Shown: positions 51,113 to 61,666 of the stretch, in pieces | Layout: each line of letters opens with the position of its first letter | Position numbering within the stretch: position 1 is the stretch's first letter | Source: Durusdinium trenchii | Taxonomy: Eukaryota > Sar > Dinophyceae > Suessiales > Symbiodiniaceae | Direction of reading: 5' to 3' | DNA length: 64,000 bases | NCBI GenBank assembly: GCA_963970005.1 | Contig: CAXAMN010003669.1 | Location: forward strand, 329,227 to 393,226 | Program-made: the position numbers and the translations under genes | Notes under the pieces: generated by a model | Told to the model about the DNA's origin: nothing | Database searches by the model: none | Seen by the model: the letters and a program-made list of their open reading frames with translations, nothing else

Positions 51113-51127
51113 ATACGGCTGATAACC
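51113..51127 (-). other. Putative primer binding site
   Basis: Directly inside the 5' LTR the coding strand reads GGTTATCAGCCGTAT. Its complement contains CTGATAA flanked by GG and CC, shaped like a tRNA anticodon loop (U33, anticodon GAU, A37, A38), which suggests priming by an internally cut tRNA as in copia and Ty5, rather than by a tRNA 3' end. It differs by one loop base from the initiator-Met version. Confidence 0.5.
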
Positions 51128-51287
51128 TGCGAACGGATGGAAAGGTGTGCCCTGGCCCCGTTCTAGCTCTTAGGTCAACATGAAGCTCGCGCGCTAAAGC
51201 TCCTTTTTACCTGGTTGGGCACTTGAGCCAAAAGTATATGGCATGTACCTGTATAGCGACTATACTGGGACCCCATCCCTATTGACA
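51128..51287 (-). repeat. 5' LTR (relative to element)
   Basis: 160 bp, identical to the 3' LTR; followed outward by TAATA (51,288-51,292). On the coding strand it starts TGTCAATAGGGATGGGG, includes TATAGTCGCTATA (a small inverted repeat) and then GCCATATAC-TTTTGGCTCAAG. As the 5' LTR it should carry the promoter and RNA start. Confidence 0.95.
51222..51233 (-). promoter_or_regulatory. 12-nt match to dinoflagellate spliced leader 3' end
   Basis: The coding strand reads TTTTGGCTCAAG, exactly the last 12 nt of the 22-nt dinoflagellate spliced leader, preceded by GCCATATAC (the leader has GTAGCCA just upstream). LTR positions 55-66. It may be a relic of a trans-spliced mRNA 5' end or a functional mimic. 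Confidence 0.6.
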
Positions 51288-51304
51288 TAATATATACACA
51301 CCAT

Positions 51305-51430
51305 ATTTTGTAATGTATGAGCGCATGCTTGTGGATAGCTCCGCTGGGTTCCAGCTGCTCCGCAAGGCCAGCAAGTCCGTCGATCCCCGATCCCATCAGG
51401 TCAGAAGCATTCTTGACGCACCGAGCCAAC
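51305..51430. CDS. Exon-like segment next to the insertion, strand unclear
   Basis: Both strands read as protein. Plus: RMLVDSSAGFQLLRKASKSV then DPRSHQ and a donor CATCAG|GTCAGA, with G/C-rich third positions. Minus: NASDLMGSGIDGLAGLAEQL, then EPSGAIHKHALIHYK and a GT close to the element's edge. I slightly favour plus on codon use. On minus, a further piece at about 51,573-51,645 (FSGSDPLERHVPTPGVAERI) is bounded by CGACAG and GAG|GTCTTC. Either way, host coding DNA seems to lie within 100 bp of the insertion point. Confidence 0.4.
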
Positions 51431-51992
51431 CGATTAACACTCCGATAGGGAGTTCACCACTGGAGCCTTCCAACACCAGGCAGCTGATTTCTGAGATCCC
51501 AGCATGATTGTCAGGTACCCTTGGTCCAAACACAGGTCATTTTGAGCAACAATCATGAATCCAACGTGGCCCAGAAGACCTCAAGGATCCTCTCCGCCAC
51601 CCCAGGTGTTGGGACATGTCGCTCTAAGGGATCGCTCCCGGAGAACCTGTCGGCCCCCCTCGAGGCGAAACGGTGAACCACTTTGCTGCTCAGTGGCTCG
51701 CGGTGGTGGCGGCGGGGCAAAGCTGCCAAAGCCACAGCCTTCGAAGCCCCAGTGGACTGACGGTGATGGTCTTTTCGCGTTTGAAACGGCCTTTACTTCA
51801 TAAATTATCATGCTTGCTCAAGCGTGGATGACCCAGGTTTGGGGTGGCTTTTAGTCTTAAGCCAGTCGACAACTTTGCTAGCGACTGGTCTGCTAGCAAC
51901 GCCTTCAAGGCAAATGTTTCACTGATAGAATGAATCAATTCCTAATGACTTTTAGATGATTTCCAAAGCGTTTCCAGAACTTTCGTCACTTG
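51430..51992. other. Spacer between the element and the next gene
   Basis: Apart from the possible minus exon at 51,573-51,645, nothing is supported. The 3' untranslated region of the Gly/Cys-rich gene upstream should end in here; no poly(A) signal is recognisable, which is normal in dinoflagellates. Confidence 0.4.
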
Positions 51993-54145
51993 TCATCTTA
52001 TGACATTCCCTGTCCAATGTCCTGTTTGTCCTGTTCCCCCGCAGTTCTGGCCTCCACCCGATGGCCCGCAAGGCCCTCCGCATCCGCCGCAAGGGCCGCA
52101 ACCGCCCCCACCTGGACCACCAGGGCCAGGACCACCAGGGCCACCTGGTCCACAGCCGCATCCGCCACAAGGCCCAGGGCCACAGCCACAGCCGCCACAG
52201 GGTCCTGGACCGCCAGGGCCAGGGCCACAGCCACCAGGTCCGCCACAGCCAGGGCCACAGCCAGGACCACAACCGCCACAGCCAGGGCCACAGCCACCAC
52301 ATCCAGATGGACCAGATGGACCGCTGGAGGAGCCACAGGGACCGGAGGGAGGCAAGGCTCTCATGGGGCTGCGGCTTTTGGAGCGTTCCCGCTCTTTCCT
52401 GGTGGCCACACCAGGGGAAGGCATGGAGAATGGGATGAGTCAAGTGCTTCCAACTCTCATGACACTTTGTAGGACTCTCTTGTCCAATGTGCCTGGTCGG
52501 CTTCTTGTTGGGTGTGGTCGACTCTAGGACTGACAAAGCTTCCAAGCTACTTACAGTAAGCCTGCAGCTCGGCACAACCTCAAGTGAGACCCTTTTCGGA
52601 TGAGTGGAGGGTGCAACCCTTGCAAAGCATGGTCCAAAGACTTAGAGATTGAGACCAGTTAAACAAAAGCTTGGACATGGTTGGACCATATCCTACCACA
52701 AAAACGAAGCTAGGAAGCTAGGCAGAAGCAGCGGAGTTCACTTCTTGCGCAGTGTCTGCGCACCATGTTGAACCAATAATTTCCAGGCCCATCAGCAGCC
52801 TCTTTCACGAAATGCCCACGCCCCCGGCCTGCCGCTGGTTCCGCCAGAGCCACCTTTGTCGCCCAGAGAGTGGCTGGAGGACCCCACAGCAACATCCTAA
52901 TCTTCGCCGATCCGGCAAAACAAATCCTTGGGACATGAGGGCGGGAGGAGCAAAGGTTTGAGTTTCTCTGGGGTTTGACAAGTCTTAAGAGCTTGTTCTA
53001 TGGCGAGTGCTTAAAGCAACAAGCTTCACGCCCATCTTCACCCCAGAAGTTCTGTGCCTCCACCTCCGCAGTTGCCACCGCAGCCGGTGCCTGGTCCGGT
53101 GCAGCCGCTGGATCCTCCACAGGCGTTGCCGCCGCAGGCGTTACCGCAGCCCATGCCGCCGCCCATGCCACAACCCATGCCGCCGCCCATCATCATGGGA
53201 TTCATCATTCCCATCATGCCCATCATGGGGTTCATATTTCCTCGGGATGTCACGCGTTCCACGCGGTTGATTGCTCAGTGCTACCAGTGCGAGTGGCCAC
53301 TAAGTGAGAGGAGGGCCGCGTTTCAAGCTCATAGGCTGACTGCCATATCGCTGCAGGTTGCTATCCAAGTTGGGGAGCTGTACGGAGCTGTGCACACTTG
53401 TGAGCTTAAACATGTTTAAAGCCTCCATCCTTACCAAACTCTCAAAGAAGTCCATTGGGGGCAAAGCCCTTCATCCTGGTCGTCCTGGTCGTGGGTGATG
53501 ACACCTCGGGTCGGGCTTGACCTCGGGCGCTCCGCCTCAGTGCCTGACCCCCAAAACGGTCGCTCCGCCTCGGATCGGCTCGACCAAAAGCGCCAGGATT
53601 CCCATCATCTGCATCATCATCGAGGGGTCGATGCCCATCTGCTTGAACATGCCTTCCATCTGCTTGGGGTCCATGCCCATTTGCTTCATCACCGCCTGTT
53701 CCCGGTCGGTCTTGTGGCTTGGACGTTGGTGGTCCCACTACCACCTGTGTCACGAAACACCAGGGCAAGGGCCGCAAGGGTATGCAGCTATGCAGCATAT
53801 TCCACACGCTGATGCTTGGTACTCATGTGCAACCTCGATGGGATGCCATAACTTAAATAGGGTCAAAGTCAAGTTTTTTTTGTATAGTATATAGGCTCTC
53901 CAGAAGATACAGTACAATGACCTTATATACTACCTACAACTTACATAGTCATATGAGTACCGCTTACAGTAATAACTATGCTCTCTATATGCCGCCTCTA
54001 AAATATACTCCATCATAGAGGACGATGGAACAGTCTGACAGCCCTATCTTCCACAGCCTGAAAGCCTGTTCGAGATGGATCTGACAGCCGAGCTGCTGGA
54101 TCCATTCCCATCTGTTTCATCAACTTTTCCATGGGGCCTCGAGTG
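51993..54145 (-). CDS. Met/Gly/Cys-rich protein, 3' exons
   Basis: Minus-strand exons: 54097-54145 (MEKLMKQMGMDP); 53594-53695, exactly 34 codons (AVMKQMGMDPKQMEGMFKQM, GIDPSMMMQMMGIL); 53042-53240 (NMNPMMGMMGMMNPMMMGGG, then GCG/GGN-rich); 52764 to about 52870 (RGRGHFVKEAADGPGNYWF, donor AACATG|GTGCGC); 51993-52398 (KERERSKSRSPMRALPPSG, then about 85 residues of CGGCGPG-type repeats, ending TGHWTGNVIR and TGA). The K-Q-M-G-M-D-P unit is used twice. The SR-like and Gly-rich tracts suggest an RNA-binding or RNP protein; these may be the 3' exons of the RRM gene immediately upstream on the same strand. Exon edges in repeats are uncertain. Confidence 0.55.
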
Positions 54146-54699
54146 CTGAAGCTCGGTGAGTCCAACATATATAGCCAGTGCTGCTCCGACCGGTGGTTCC
54201 CGTTTTTTTTTGCGCCCATCATTTGCAACACATGTGAAACTGGTGGAGACGCGTTTCGGCGAGTCTCTTCGACCACCAGTTTTCATGTCAGCTTCTTGAT
54301 TTTCTTGTGAGGGTATTTCTGAGGATTCTTCCAATTTTGAAACATGATGGCCAAGTTTCCGAGTGGTGGCCACCCCCCCAAACACATCAGGTCATGGCTG
54401 AATCAGTTGATTCATCCAAGCTCCTGAACATCACTGGTTTGTGGTTCAACTCACTTGAGCAATAAGCAATAATCAATAAAGTCATTGGGTTCAATCATCC
54501 CAATCCCAAGTAATTAAGGGCTGATAAGAAACATGTATGAAACCACCTAGATCACTGTGGTTTGATAATGAGCCGATAGCCGCAGCCAGGCTCCCAACAC
54601 ACTCCCACTCCTTGGTTTCATTGTCGAGAGTGTCTCTCAAAGCCCCGAGGGTGGGACTGGCAGGTGGCCTCGCTTCTTCCGTCTCATCGGTTGCACGGT

Positions 54700-54778
54700 G
54701 CTACTAGGAGCAAGGATGCTACCAGGGACTCCTGGCCTTACTACTAGGAACAAGAAGCTACTAGGGGCTCCTCCGCCC
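54700..54778. repeat. CTAGTAG/AACAAG dispersed repeat, copy 5
   Basis: GCTACTAGGAGCAAGGATGC then ACTACTAGGAACAAGAAGCT and ACTAGGGGCTCC. Sits between exons of the Met/Gly/Cys-rich locus. Confidence 0.7.
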
Positions 54779-55253
54779 GAGGCCCCGCTCCAACCGGGTG
54801 ACTCTTGCTCTTCTTCTCGCCGCCTCCGCCCTCCTTGTCGCCATCCTGACCAAAAAGGCACATGAAACAGGCGGAGGGGCCCGGGCAGGTCACCACCCTT
54901 GCAAATGTTCCCTCAGGATCGCTCCAAGCTAAGCCAAGTGTGGACCAACCATCACATCCCAAGGTGGTTCCACGGAGCAAAAGGAGATCGCGGTGCATGA
55001 TGGTTCATGGGAAGTTCGGACCACCCCAGGACATGGCCTTTATCCCAGCTTTCCTCATTTCAGGGGTCTTGTATCTTGAAACGCACCCAAGCCTTGTCGC
55101 TGAGTTCGGTCTCACAGTGCCCCCCCCCAAAAAAAGACACGACCCCCCAAAAGGCGCTGTATGTGCTAAGGCTAAGGCCACACATTGTGACATGCAAATA
55201 CACATTGAACATAGTATCGATCTGAACACCAGGGAATGGACGGAGCAAAATAC

Positions 55254-55401
55254 CAACAGTTGATGAAACACATCATCCTTCAGCGCCACTCTGGAGAGTT
55301 CCCAGTGGTGCACCACTCTGGCCATCTCCACAACATGAGGCCATCGATCTGCCCCGACCTTCTGCATCTCTCCAAGCTTAGAGGCCATCGCAAGGTATTG
55401 C
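55254..55401 (-). CDS. Candidate 148-bp exon, helical repeat-like
   Basis: On the minus strand, after TTCCGCCCAG|G, the frame reads QYLAMASKLGEMQKVGADRW, then VVEMARVVHHWELSRVALKD and DVFHQLL before CTGTTG|GTATTT. Amphipathic helices in this style occur in organellar helical-repeat (OPR/RAP-like) proteins, but I cannot assign a family. A possible 39-bp exon upstream (AEFHKRLKAPNTQ, GC donor) lies near 55,580-55,620. It may be its own gene, or belong to the locus it sits in. Confidence 0.45.
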
Positions 55402-55834
55402 CTGGGCGGAACAGACTGGAATCACCACCAAGGAGCCTCTTCAATGGGCCAAAACGCGTGCAAAGGAGCAGATTGGATGAAATCTGATTGGCGAAAGCCA
55501 GGCAAACAACGAGGCCATATGAGGCCACAAATTCATGCAAGAAGAAGGCATTGAAACAACACATCTCAGCCTGTGTGTTCGGTGCTTTCAGCCTCTTGTG
55601 GAACTCAGCCTGTACGATGGCAGAGTTTCCATTCAGAGTTCCACATCTCATCACACCTCTACATGACTGAGTCGTCCATCAACGACTCAGTCGTCCACCC
55701 AGGGACTTGGCGATTCTTCCCGCAGATTCCGTCCATCACGTTGAAAAAACGAGGCGCGCCACAGTCCTCCCTCCAAAGGATGTACTTGCGTCAACTGTAT
55801 ATGCATTAAATCATGCAAATGATGATGCACTCGA

Positions 55835-55913
55835 ACTAACATGGAAGTGGACAATGGCCTCTTGGAAGACCATTTTCCTCTACAAACAGGGTGTTTTCCA
55901 CTTCCATGTTAGT
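55835..55913. repeat. Hairpin with 16-bp perfect arms
   Basis: ACTAACATGGAAGTGG (55,835-55,850) is the exact reverse complement of 55,898-55,913, with a 47-nt loop. Outside the arms CACTC and GAGTG also pair. A related half-copy with TTCCATGTTAGTTCCGGGGA occurs at 57,158, next to a doubled TGTTTGTAGAGGAACAT. Confidence 0.8.
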
Positions 55914-56859
55914 GAGTCGGAGTGTATAATATGTGCATTCTCCAGCAGCCAGGGGGTGCCCTCACCCCACTGCTTATGCTGAATATTGCCAACGAAACCG
56001 GGCCACATGATTGTCGGTTCGGTTGTCGAGGTGGTTTTTCAGGCTCCCGCTGTTGCACATCTGTGGTTTTGTTGGGGTCCAAGGTCCAACGTTCTCCAAG
56101 TGGCTCAGACCACTTCTCGGACCACTCCTCTCCTTGAGGCTCTGCCTCTTCCCTGTGGAGCGGCAGTGTGGTGTGGGGTATATTGGTGCCAAAGCCATCC
56201 CAAACGAACCTAGTACCCATCCAAAACAGGAATGTGAGTGGAAGGCAGCCCAGGGGGGGCAAATATGCGAGAATCTCAAGGTATGAACATCCACATCACC
56301 TCCTTTATCTACGTGAAAGTGCAACCAAACCCTGTTGGTCTTCATCAAAAAGTGGCTCTCAAGTCGGAGCATAAATCATATGAAACCAACTCAGGGTGAA
56401 TTGTCAACACACTAGCCTACTCAACTGTATCATATCCCTTGTTTCAGGCGGATGGGTTTCTTCGGGTTTCTTTCAGGATCCTGACAAGCAGAAAGGCTTT
56501 GTCCAGTGAAACCAGGTTGGCAGGTCACAACTCTATATTATTTGCTCCTTCATGACCTTTTTCCCCCTTGCTCTTGGCTGCAGCTATCTCAGTCTTTACA
56601 TCTGATTTGACTTGTCCGAATCATGGCGTATATCTTTGACTTCTTCATGCTGTTTCCCCCCGGTCCTCCTTCCCGGCGCTCCCTGCAGTCGCTCCCGTCG
56701 GACAACATGTTCTCCGCTTTCTCCGCTCCGTGCCGAGGCGCTCAGGCTCCTCAGCCTTCTGCAAGGAGCTCGTGAGCCCCGCCGATGCAGCGACCCCGTC
56801 GTGGCGCTTCACCTCTGTGGTTGGTGACCAACCAGAGGCCACAAATGCCCGCGACCATC

Positions 56860-57015
56860 CGGTATAAACGGTACATATATGATGCTCATAAAGATAAACG
56901 ACTGATTATGTACAGTATGTATATATATTTATACTATATACATATAATAGATTACAATATATTGCAAACAGTAATCATACAATGTATACACTTTTAACTG
57001 TATTGTGTTGTAATA
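56860..57015. repeat. AT-rich tract
   Basis: Runs such as ATATATATTTATACTATATA and TAATATATATTCATGATATG; likely intronic. Confidence 0.8.
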
Positions 57016-57232
57016 TATATTCATGATATGTATGTGGCTCTAGTTGTCTCCGCCTGACTGCCATCGTCAAGGCGGTACACTCCCTGAAGAAATCACGGAA
57101 GCACCTGTTTGTAGAGGAACATTGTCTGTTTGTAGAGGAACATCTGTCATTGTTCACCTTCCATGTTAGTTCCGGGGAGTGTATACAGATGTATATAGTA
57201 AAGACATGTATACAAAGAGAACGTTTCCGGGC

Positions 57233-60200
57233 CTCGACCCACTTGTTGTCGATCATGTGCTTCGCGTGGGCATCAATGACCTTCTCGACCGCCTGGACCA
57301 AAGATGACCAAAGAGCAGTCGAAGACTCATGTCTCTGGCAAACGAAAGACGGTGGATATCGGTTGCCCACATACCCAACTCCCTCCCTGAGAAAGCGACA
57401 CATGTTCTTTTTTTGGCAGGTGGAGGTGAGATTGGGGGTGTTTGGGTGGCTGCAACATCGCATCCGGGCTTCTTGACATTTCTTGAATCTTTCCGTTATG
57501 CCCAACGAGAAGTTCGGCATCTTCCCTCCCGAAAGGCCCAACGGAGTCCCTGTCGGCCTCGGTGTCGGAGAACTTCACAAACGCAAAGCCTCGGGAGGTG
57601 CCATCAGGCAAGCGTTTGATGTCCACTTGCTCCACCTGGACGCGGTGGACGCGTGCGCATGACGGGTGTGATGATCGGTGACCGGATATGAGCCTATCCA
57701 GTTTTTCATTCTTTTTTTTGGGGGGGTTTGATATGAAAGGAGTCGAGATGACCTGGCGATGACCTGGCCGATCGAGAAACTTGGAAGATTGAGCATTTCT
57801 GGGACCTGGTGAGGACATGCGAGGACCCAAATGATGAGATCTGCTGCCTGATGGAGGTACCTGGGACAAATCCTGACCAAGTCAGGAATTCCAAAACCAG
57901 AAATGGATTTATATTATATTTTCGCTATTTTGCCATGTTGAAAGGATTACTATACTATGGATTACTTGTGTGAATGAGATCTCAGAATATCTTAGGCAAG
58001 ATCAGTCAAGTATATCCCAACCATTCCAATCAATTCCAACACTTTGACTGTAGCCCTACCACTGCCCAGCCCATGCCTGCCCAAACTTGGCAAAGTGCGC
58101 AGTGACCTGACCGTGCGTTTTCCCCAAGCGACGTGCGCAGTTTTCCGTGCGGAAATCCGGGTGGCGGTTCCGCTCCACCCGACCCGTGGGGTGACCAGTG
58201 GAACAGCGAATCCCTTCCTCGTCGCCTTCCGGTGACCATCGGACACATGGGGCTCACGGCTCGGTAGCCCTTCGCGTCCTGGTGGCCCGAACTTCTGCGT
58301 TTGGGGGGCCCACACTCACACGATGAAGGCCCCAAATGGCCTGTCACCGAATCCGGTTGAGTCTCCAAGAATCGACTCGGTTTTTTGCCTGGAAGCCATG
58401 TACGCTCCAAATCAGCATGTTTATGTGGATGGCACCGGTTTGGTGGATCTCACCATCCGAACTTGGGGCCATGCCATCCACGGCCAGGCCCATATGATCA
58501 TTCCACAACATGTATGCTGCCGATGTTGGGAGTGTTTCACTTGGCCCCACCACTTGAACAACCCAGCCATTCCCGATCTCAAAGGTCCCCACGGTGGGGA
58601 CCTGCAAACTATGGCACTTTCTCCTCGCTCAAAACTACAGGAACCTCTCCAAGCCATGGGAGATGACCCCCGCAGATCTGTCAGATCGCTGCACAGATCT
58701 GTCAGCCGAGGTGCTCGATCCTCCTCGGTGGTCTTTCGCAAACCGCCCACGAAGATCACATTGGCGTTGTCCTTCGGCTTCTTCTTTGCCTGCCAGCCAG
58801 CTGATTTAGTTGGACCCCTATATAAGGTGAAGGGTTTTCTTTCCCAAGCCTGTGCATTGTGCCAGTTGCTGAACAAATACGTAATCTGATTGAAGCGCGC
58901 AGGGGGTGCATAGCGTTCGCTTCTCATCACTCCACACGGGTTCAGTACAAGTGGCACTGAGACTTGGAGCGTCTGCTGTTCGCTTCATAACGCCTTAAGG
59001 TGGCACTATTTGTGTTCACGTGCTCACAGTCAGACTTCTCACACGTGCTGTTCACTGACAGAATGTCCGTCACCACCGAACGCACCCGTGATGCCGTGAT
59101 GCTTCACCGAATTGAAGTGCTAGGACACCAACATGTTCAAACGGACTGGCGGGGCTCCGGAGATTTTGATCGATGCCATACAGCCTGATCTGTACCTGAT
59201 CTGCATGAGGATGACCGACAGTGGACTTCATTCGCTTTTGGACTTCCTGGCGCTCACACAGTGAGCCACTCTTTCGATGCCCCCCCGTCAGGCCCGTCAG
59301 GGCTCCGGGCAGCTTTCTCACCCTTCTCGGCTTTACTCTTCTTGGTTGAGCCGCCCATCATCCTCAGGATGAAGAAAGTGCCCCCCCCACTGCCCAAGTC
59401 CAGAAATTGAAACAGGCGAACCCCTTTTTGGTAGAGATACTTGCTCACGGCGTGGTGCAAGTGCGACAAAACACCACACCCATGCGACTCGTGTGACTTG
59501 TGACAAAATGGTTGGGGGCCCAGCGTGAAGTGCTCCGTTTCAAACCATTTGCTCTCATGGCCCCGAGTTGGTGCCCCCATGAACCACTTGCAGCTAAAGC
59601 TCTGGTTCATCATCTCTTGCATCTTTTTCCTCAGCGGAACCACCGGTCGCGCCGGGACCGTCCTCGCGGCCGTCCCGGGACCGGCGCTTCCCGCTACATG
59701 ACCCTTGTGGATCCATTTCGGCTTTTCCCCAGCCAGCGAGAACTGTTGGTGTTCTTACTTCAAGTATAGGAAGAGGTGCGCACTGGTGGTGCGCTTTGGA
59801 GCTTGGCAAGTAGAATTGACACATTATCAAGCACGCTTTCTTCAGGGTGGGGCACATTGGCGCCCTGCTTACCGCAAAGCATGGTCCTGGAACATGTCCA
59901 GGTTGGAGCTGGGGATTTTCCCAAAAAGCACCATCCCTAAACCATGAAACACCCAAAGGCCTGCTTCTTCTCCAAGATCCGAGTCTTTTTCCCTACATGT
60001 CAGTTGTGACCACCTAATTCCAACAAAACCCGTTGCCATTTGGCGCCATGCTGCATGTCGCCACCGCCCATCATCATATTCTGCATCATCTGCTGCCTAG
60101 GATAGGTAGGATGACAAATATGCTGTGACCAGCTTCACCGGAATCTTATGTGGAAATGATGACTGTGCCACGAGCAGGGTGGGCGTGTATGAATGACTGC

Positions 60201-61031
60201 TTGGCAGGTGAGTGTTCCATGGTTTGTCCTCTCAGCACCCCACTCCGCCCACTCCACACAAATAGCAACAGGTGCTGGGAACAACTGCTTCAGTCACTGG
60301 AGGATGGTGAAAAGCGGAAGCGCTACGTGCGGTACTGCTCGCCCGACCCTCTGGAAGATTGGTTGTGTCAAATCCTAAGGATTGAAAAACTCACTCTCGA
60401 CTCTGGCTTGCAAAGAAGCGACTGCATCATCATTTGCTGTTGCATCATCCTTGGCAAGGGCGCTCAACCAAAGTCTGAAGTGAACACAGTTCTTCAATGA
60501 CCCTGTGCAGGTGTCAATGGCAAACAATTAGCAGTGGCATTACATAATATCCATAAATACATATAATTATATACATATACACAGTATACACACAGTTTTT
60601 ACATATATATATATATTATATATAGATACATATGACAGATACTCATCTGTCATTCATCCATTAAAATCAAAACAAGAATAGAACAAAGGAACACACGGCC
60701 TAGCATCAAAGAAACTGTGTTCACCCAAAGCCTGCGAGAATGCACAGATTGGACAAAAACATGAATACAGTAGAGGAATTTTGCTCAACCACTGTCACCC
60801 ACCTCGCATTCGAGCAATCATCCCTTGAATTGCTGAACCTCTTGTGATCATGGCCAGCTAAAACTCCCTGTGCCACATCTAGTTACCACCCCTTCTTCTG
60901 TCCCACAGCCCCAAAAAACACATGGCCAAGCTTCGGCATAGCGCCGCAGCCGCCCATTCCGCCACAGCCGCCCATGCCGCCGCCCATTCCGCCGCAGCCG
61001 CCACAGCCCATCGGCCTGGGGCAGCCCATGC
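57233..61031 (-). CDS. RRM RNA-binding protein (hnRNP/Musashi-like), multi-exon
   Basis: An RRM split over four phase-0 minus-strand exons: 58715-58789 (NVIFVGGLRKTTEEDR, holding RNP2); 58077-58106, a 30-bp microexon (VTAHFAKFGQ); 57558-57635 (VEQVDIKRLPDG, then RNP1 GTSRGFAFVKF, SDTE); 57233-57292 (AVEKVIDAHAKHMIDNKWVE). Joined, they give a canonical single RRM; all four exon ends carry GC donors (CGA|GCACCT, CAG|GCATGG, GAG|GCCGAC, GAG|GCCCGG). Further upstream, same strand: 60922-61031 (GMGCPRPMGCGGCGGMGGGM), about 60037-60096 (QQMMQNMMMGGGDMQHG), near 59640-59693 (KRRSRDGREDGPGATGG) and 59322-59362 (MMGGSTKKSKAEKG), plausibly the Gly/Met-rich N-terminal part. The RRM binds single-stranded RNA through RNP1/RNP2 aromatics, present here. 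Link to the 52-54 kb exons is inferred. Confidence 0.75.
60540..60640. repeat. AT-rich tract
   Basis: ATACATATAATTATATACAT and ATATATATATATATTATATA; intronic or intergenic. Confidence 0.85.
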
Positions 61032-61587
61032 CTGCGCAGCTCTGGGCTATGTGGAAAAATCCCTGGCTCATGGCATGGCCAATCGTGACAGAATCGTGTC
61101 ACGCTCCAGTACATTTGAAAAAGCACCTGGCCTGGTTCCGCTTTGTGAGAATTGGCAGAACATCTGCCACAACTCTCTTCCTATGACTTCCTAAGCTCAG
61201 CCTCCTTCTTTCCCACATCCTTCAGCCGAACGTACGCCGCACGCGCCGGCCATGTGGTCTCTTTTCTGCGCGTTCGTTCCACCGCAGAAAAGGCATTCAC
61301 AGGCAGCTCGGTGTAGCATCGAACTAGCCATGACAGGCCGCAACCTTTTGGAACTACTGAAGGAACAAAAACGGTCGCTGGGGTGAGGAACCCCGCAGTA
61401 TTGGCGTCGCTTTGCTGGTCGTTTCGCTCGTACATGTTTTCCATTGCACGAACCTCCAAATCTTGCTTCGTACGTGCATATCTTGCATATTACCCGAGCT
61501 GGTTTTGAGGGTCTGCAGTAAACATAAAAGAACCCACAGCCTTTGCCACACAACGGTGCCCCTTCCCCAGCAGGCATGGACATGATC

Positions 61588-61645
61588 CTATATATATATG
61601 TGGATATTATATATATGTGGACCGTACAGTATTATATATATTATG
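61588..61645. repeat. TATA-rich repeat next to the gap
   Basis: CCTATATATATATGTGGATA and TATATATATGTGGACCGTAC, then ATTATATATATTATG. Confidence 0.8.
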
Positions 61646-61666
61646 TACTTGAGGCCAAGGGGGGGG

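Larger units (their letters stand above)
33864..51287 (-). mobile_element. Complete giant Ty1/copia retrotransposon (17,424 bp)
   Basis: Bounded by identical 160-bp LTRs that start TG and end CA on the coding strand, and by a perfect TAATA duplication. Coding order on the minus strand is gag, protease, integrase, reverse transcriptase, RNase H: integrase before RT is diagnostic of Ty1/copia. Typical copia elements are about 5 kb; this one is over three times longer because the RT frame continues for about 2,980 residues past RNase H. LTR identity over 160 bp means a recent insertion. All core catalytic residues seen (DTG; D,D,E; YVDD; RNase H acidic residues) are intact. Three frame changes separate gag, PR-IN, linker and RT; the first resembles programmed +1 shifting, the other two fall in homopolymer-like tracts. 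Orientation matches the host genes on both sides. Confidence 0.95.

Noticed and set aside
51998-52527. Plus-strand and alternative minus frames rich in His/Pro/Trp over the Gly/Cys exon
   Set aside because: Shadows of a GC-rich repetitive exon; the minus frame with the SR segment, acceptor and clean TGA fits better.
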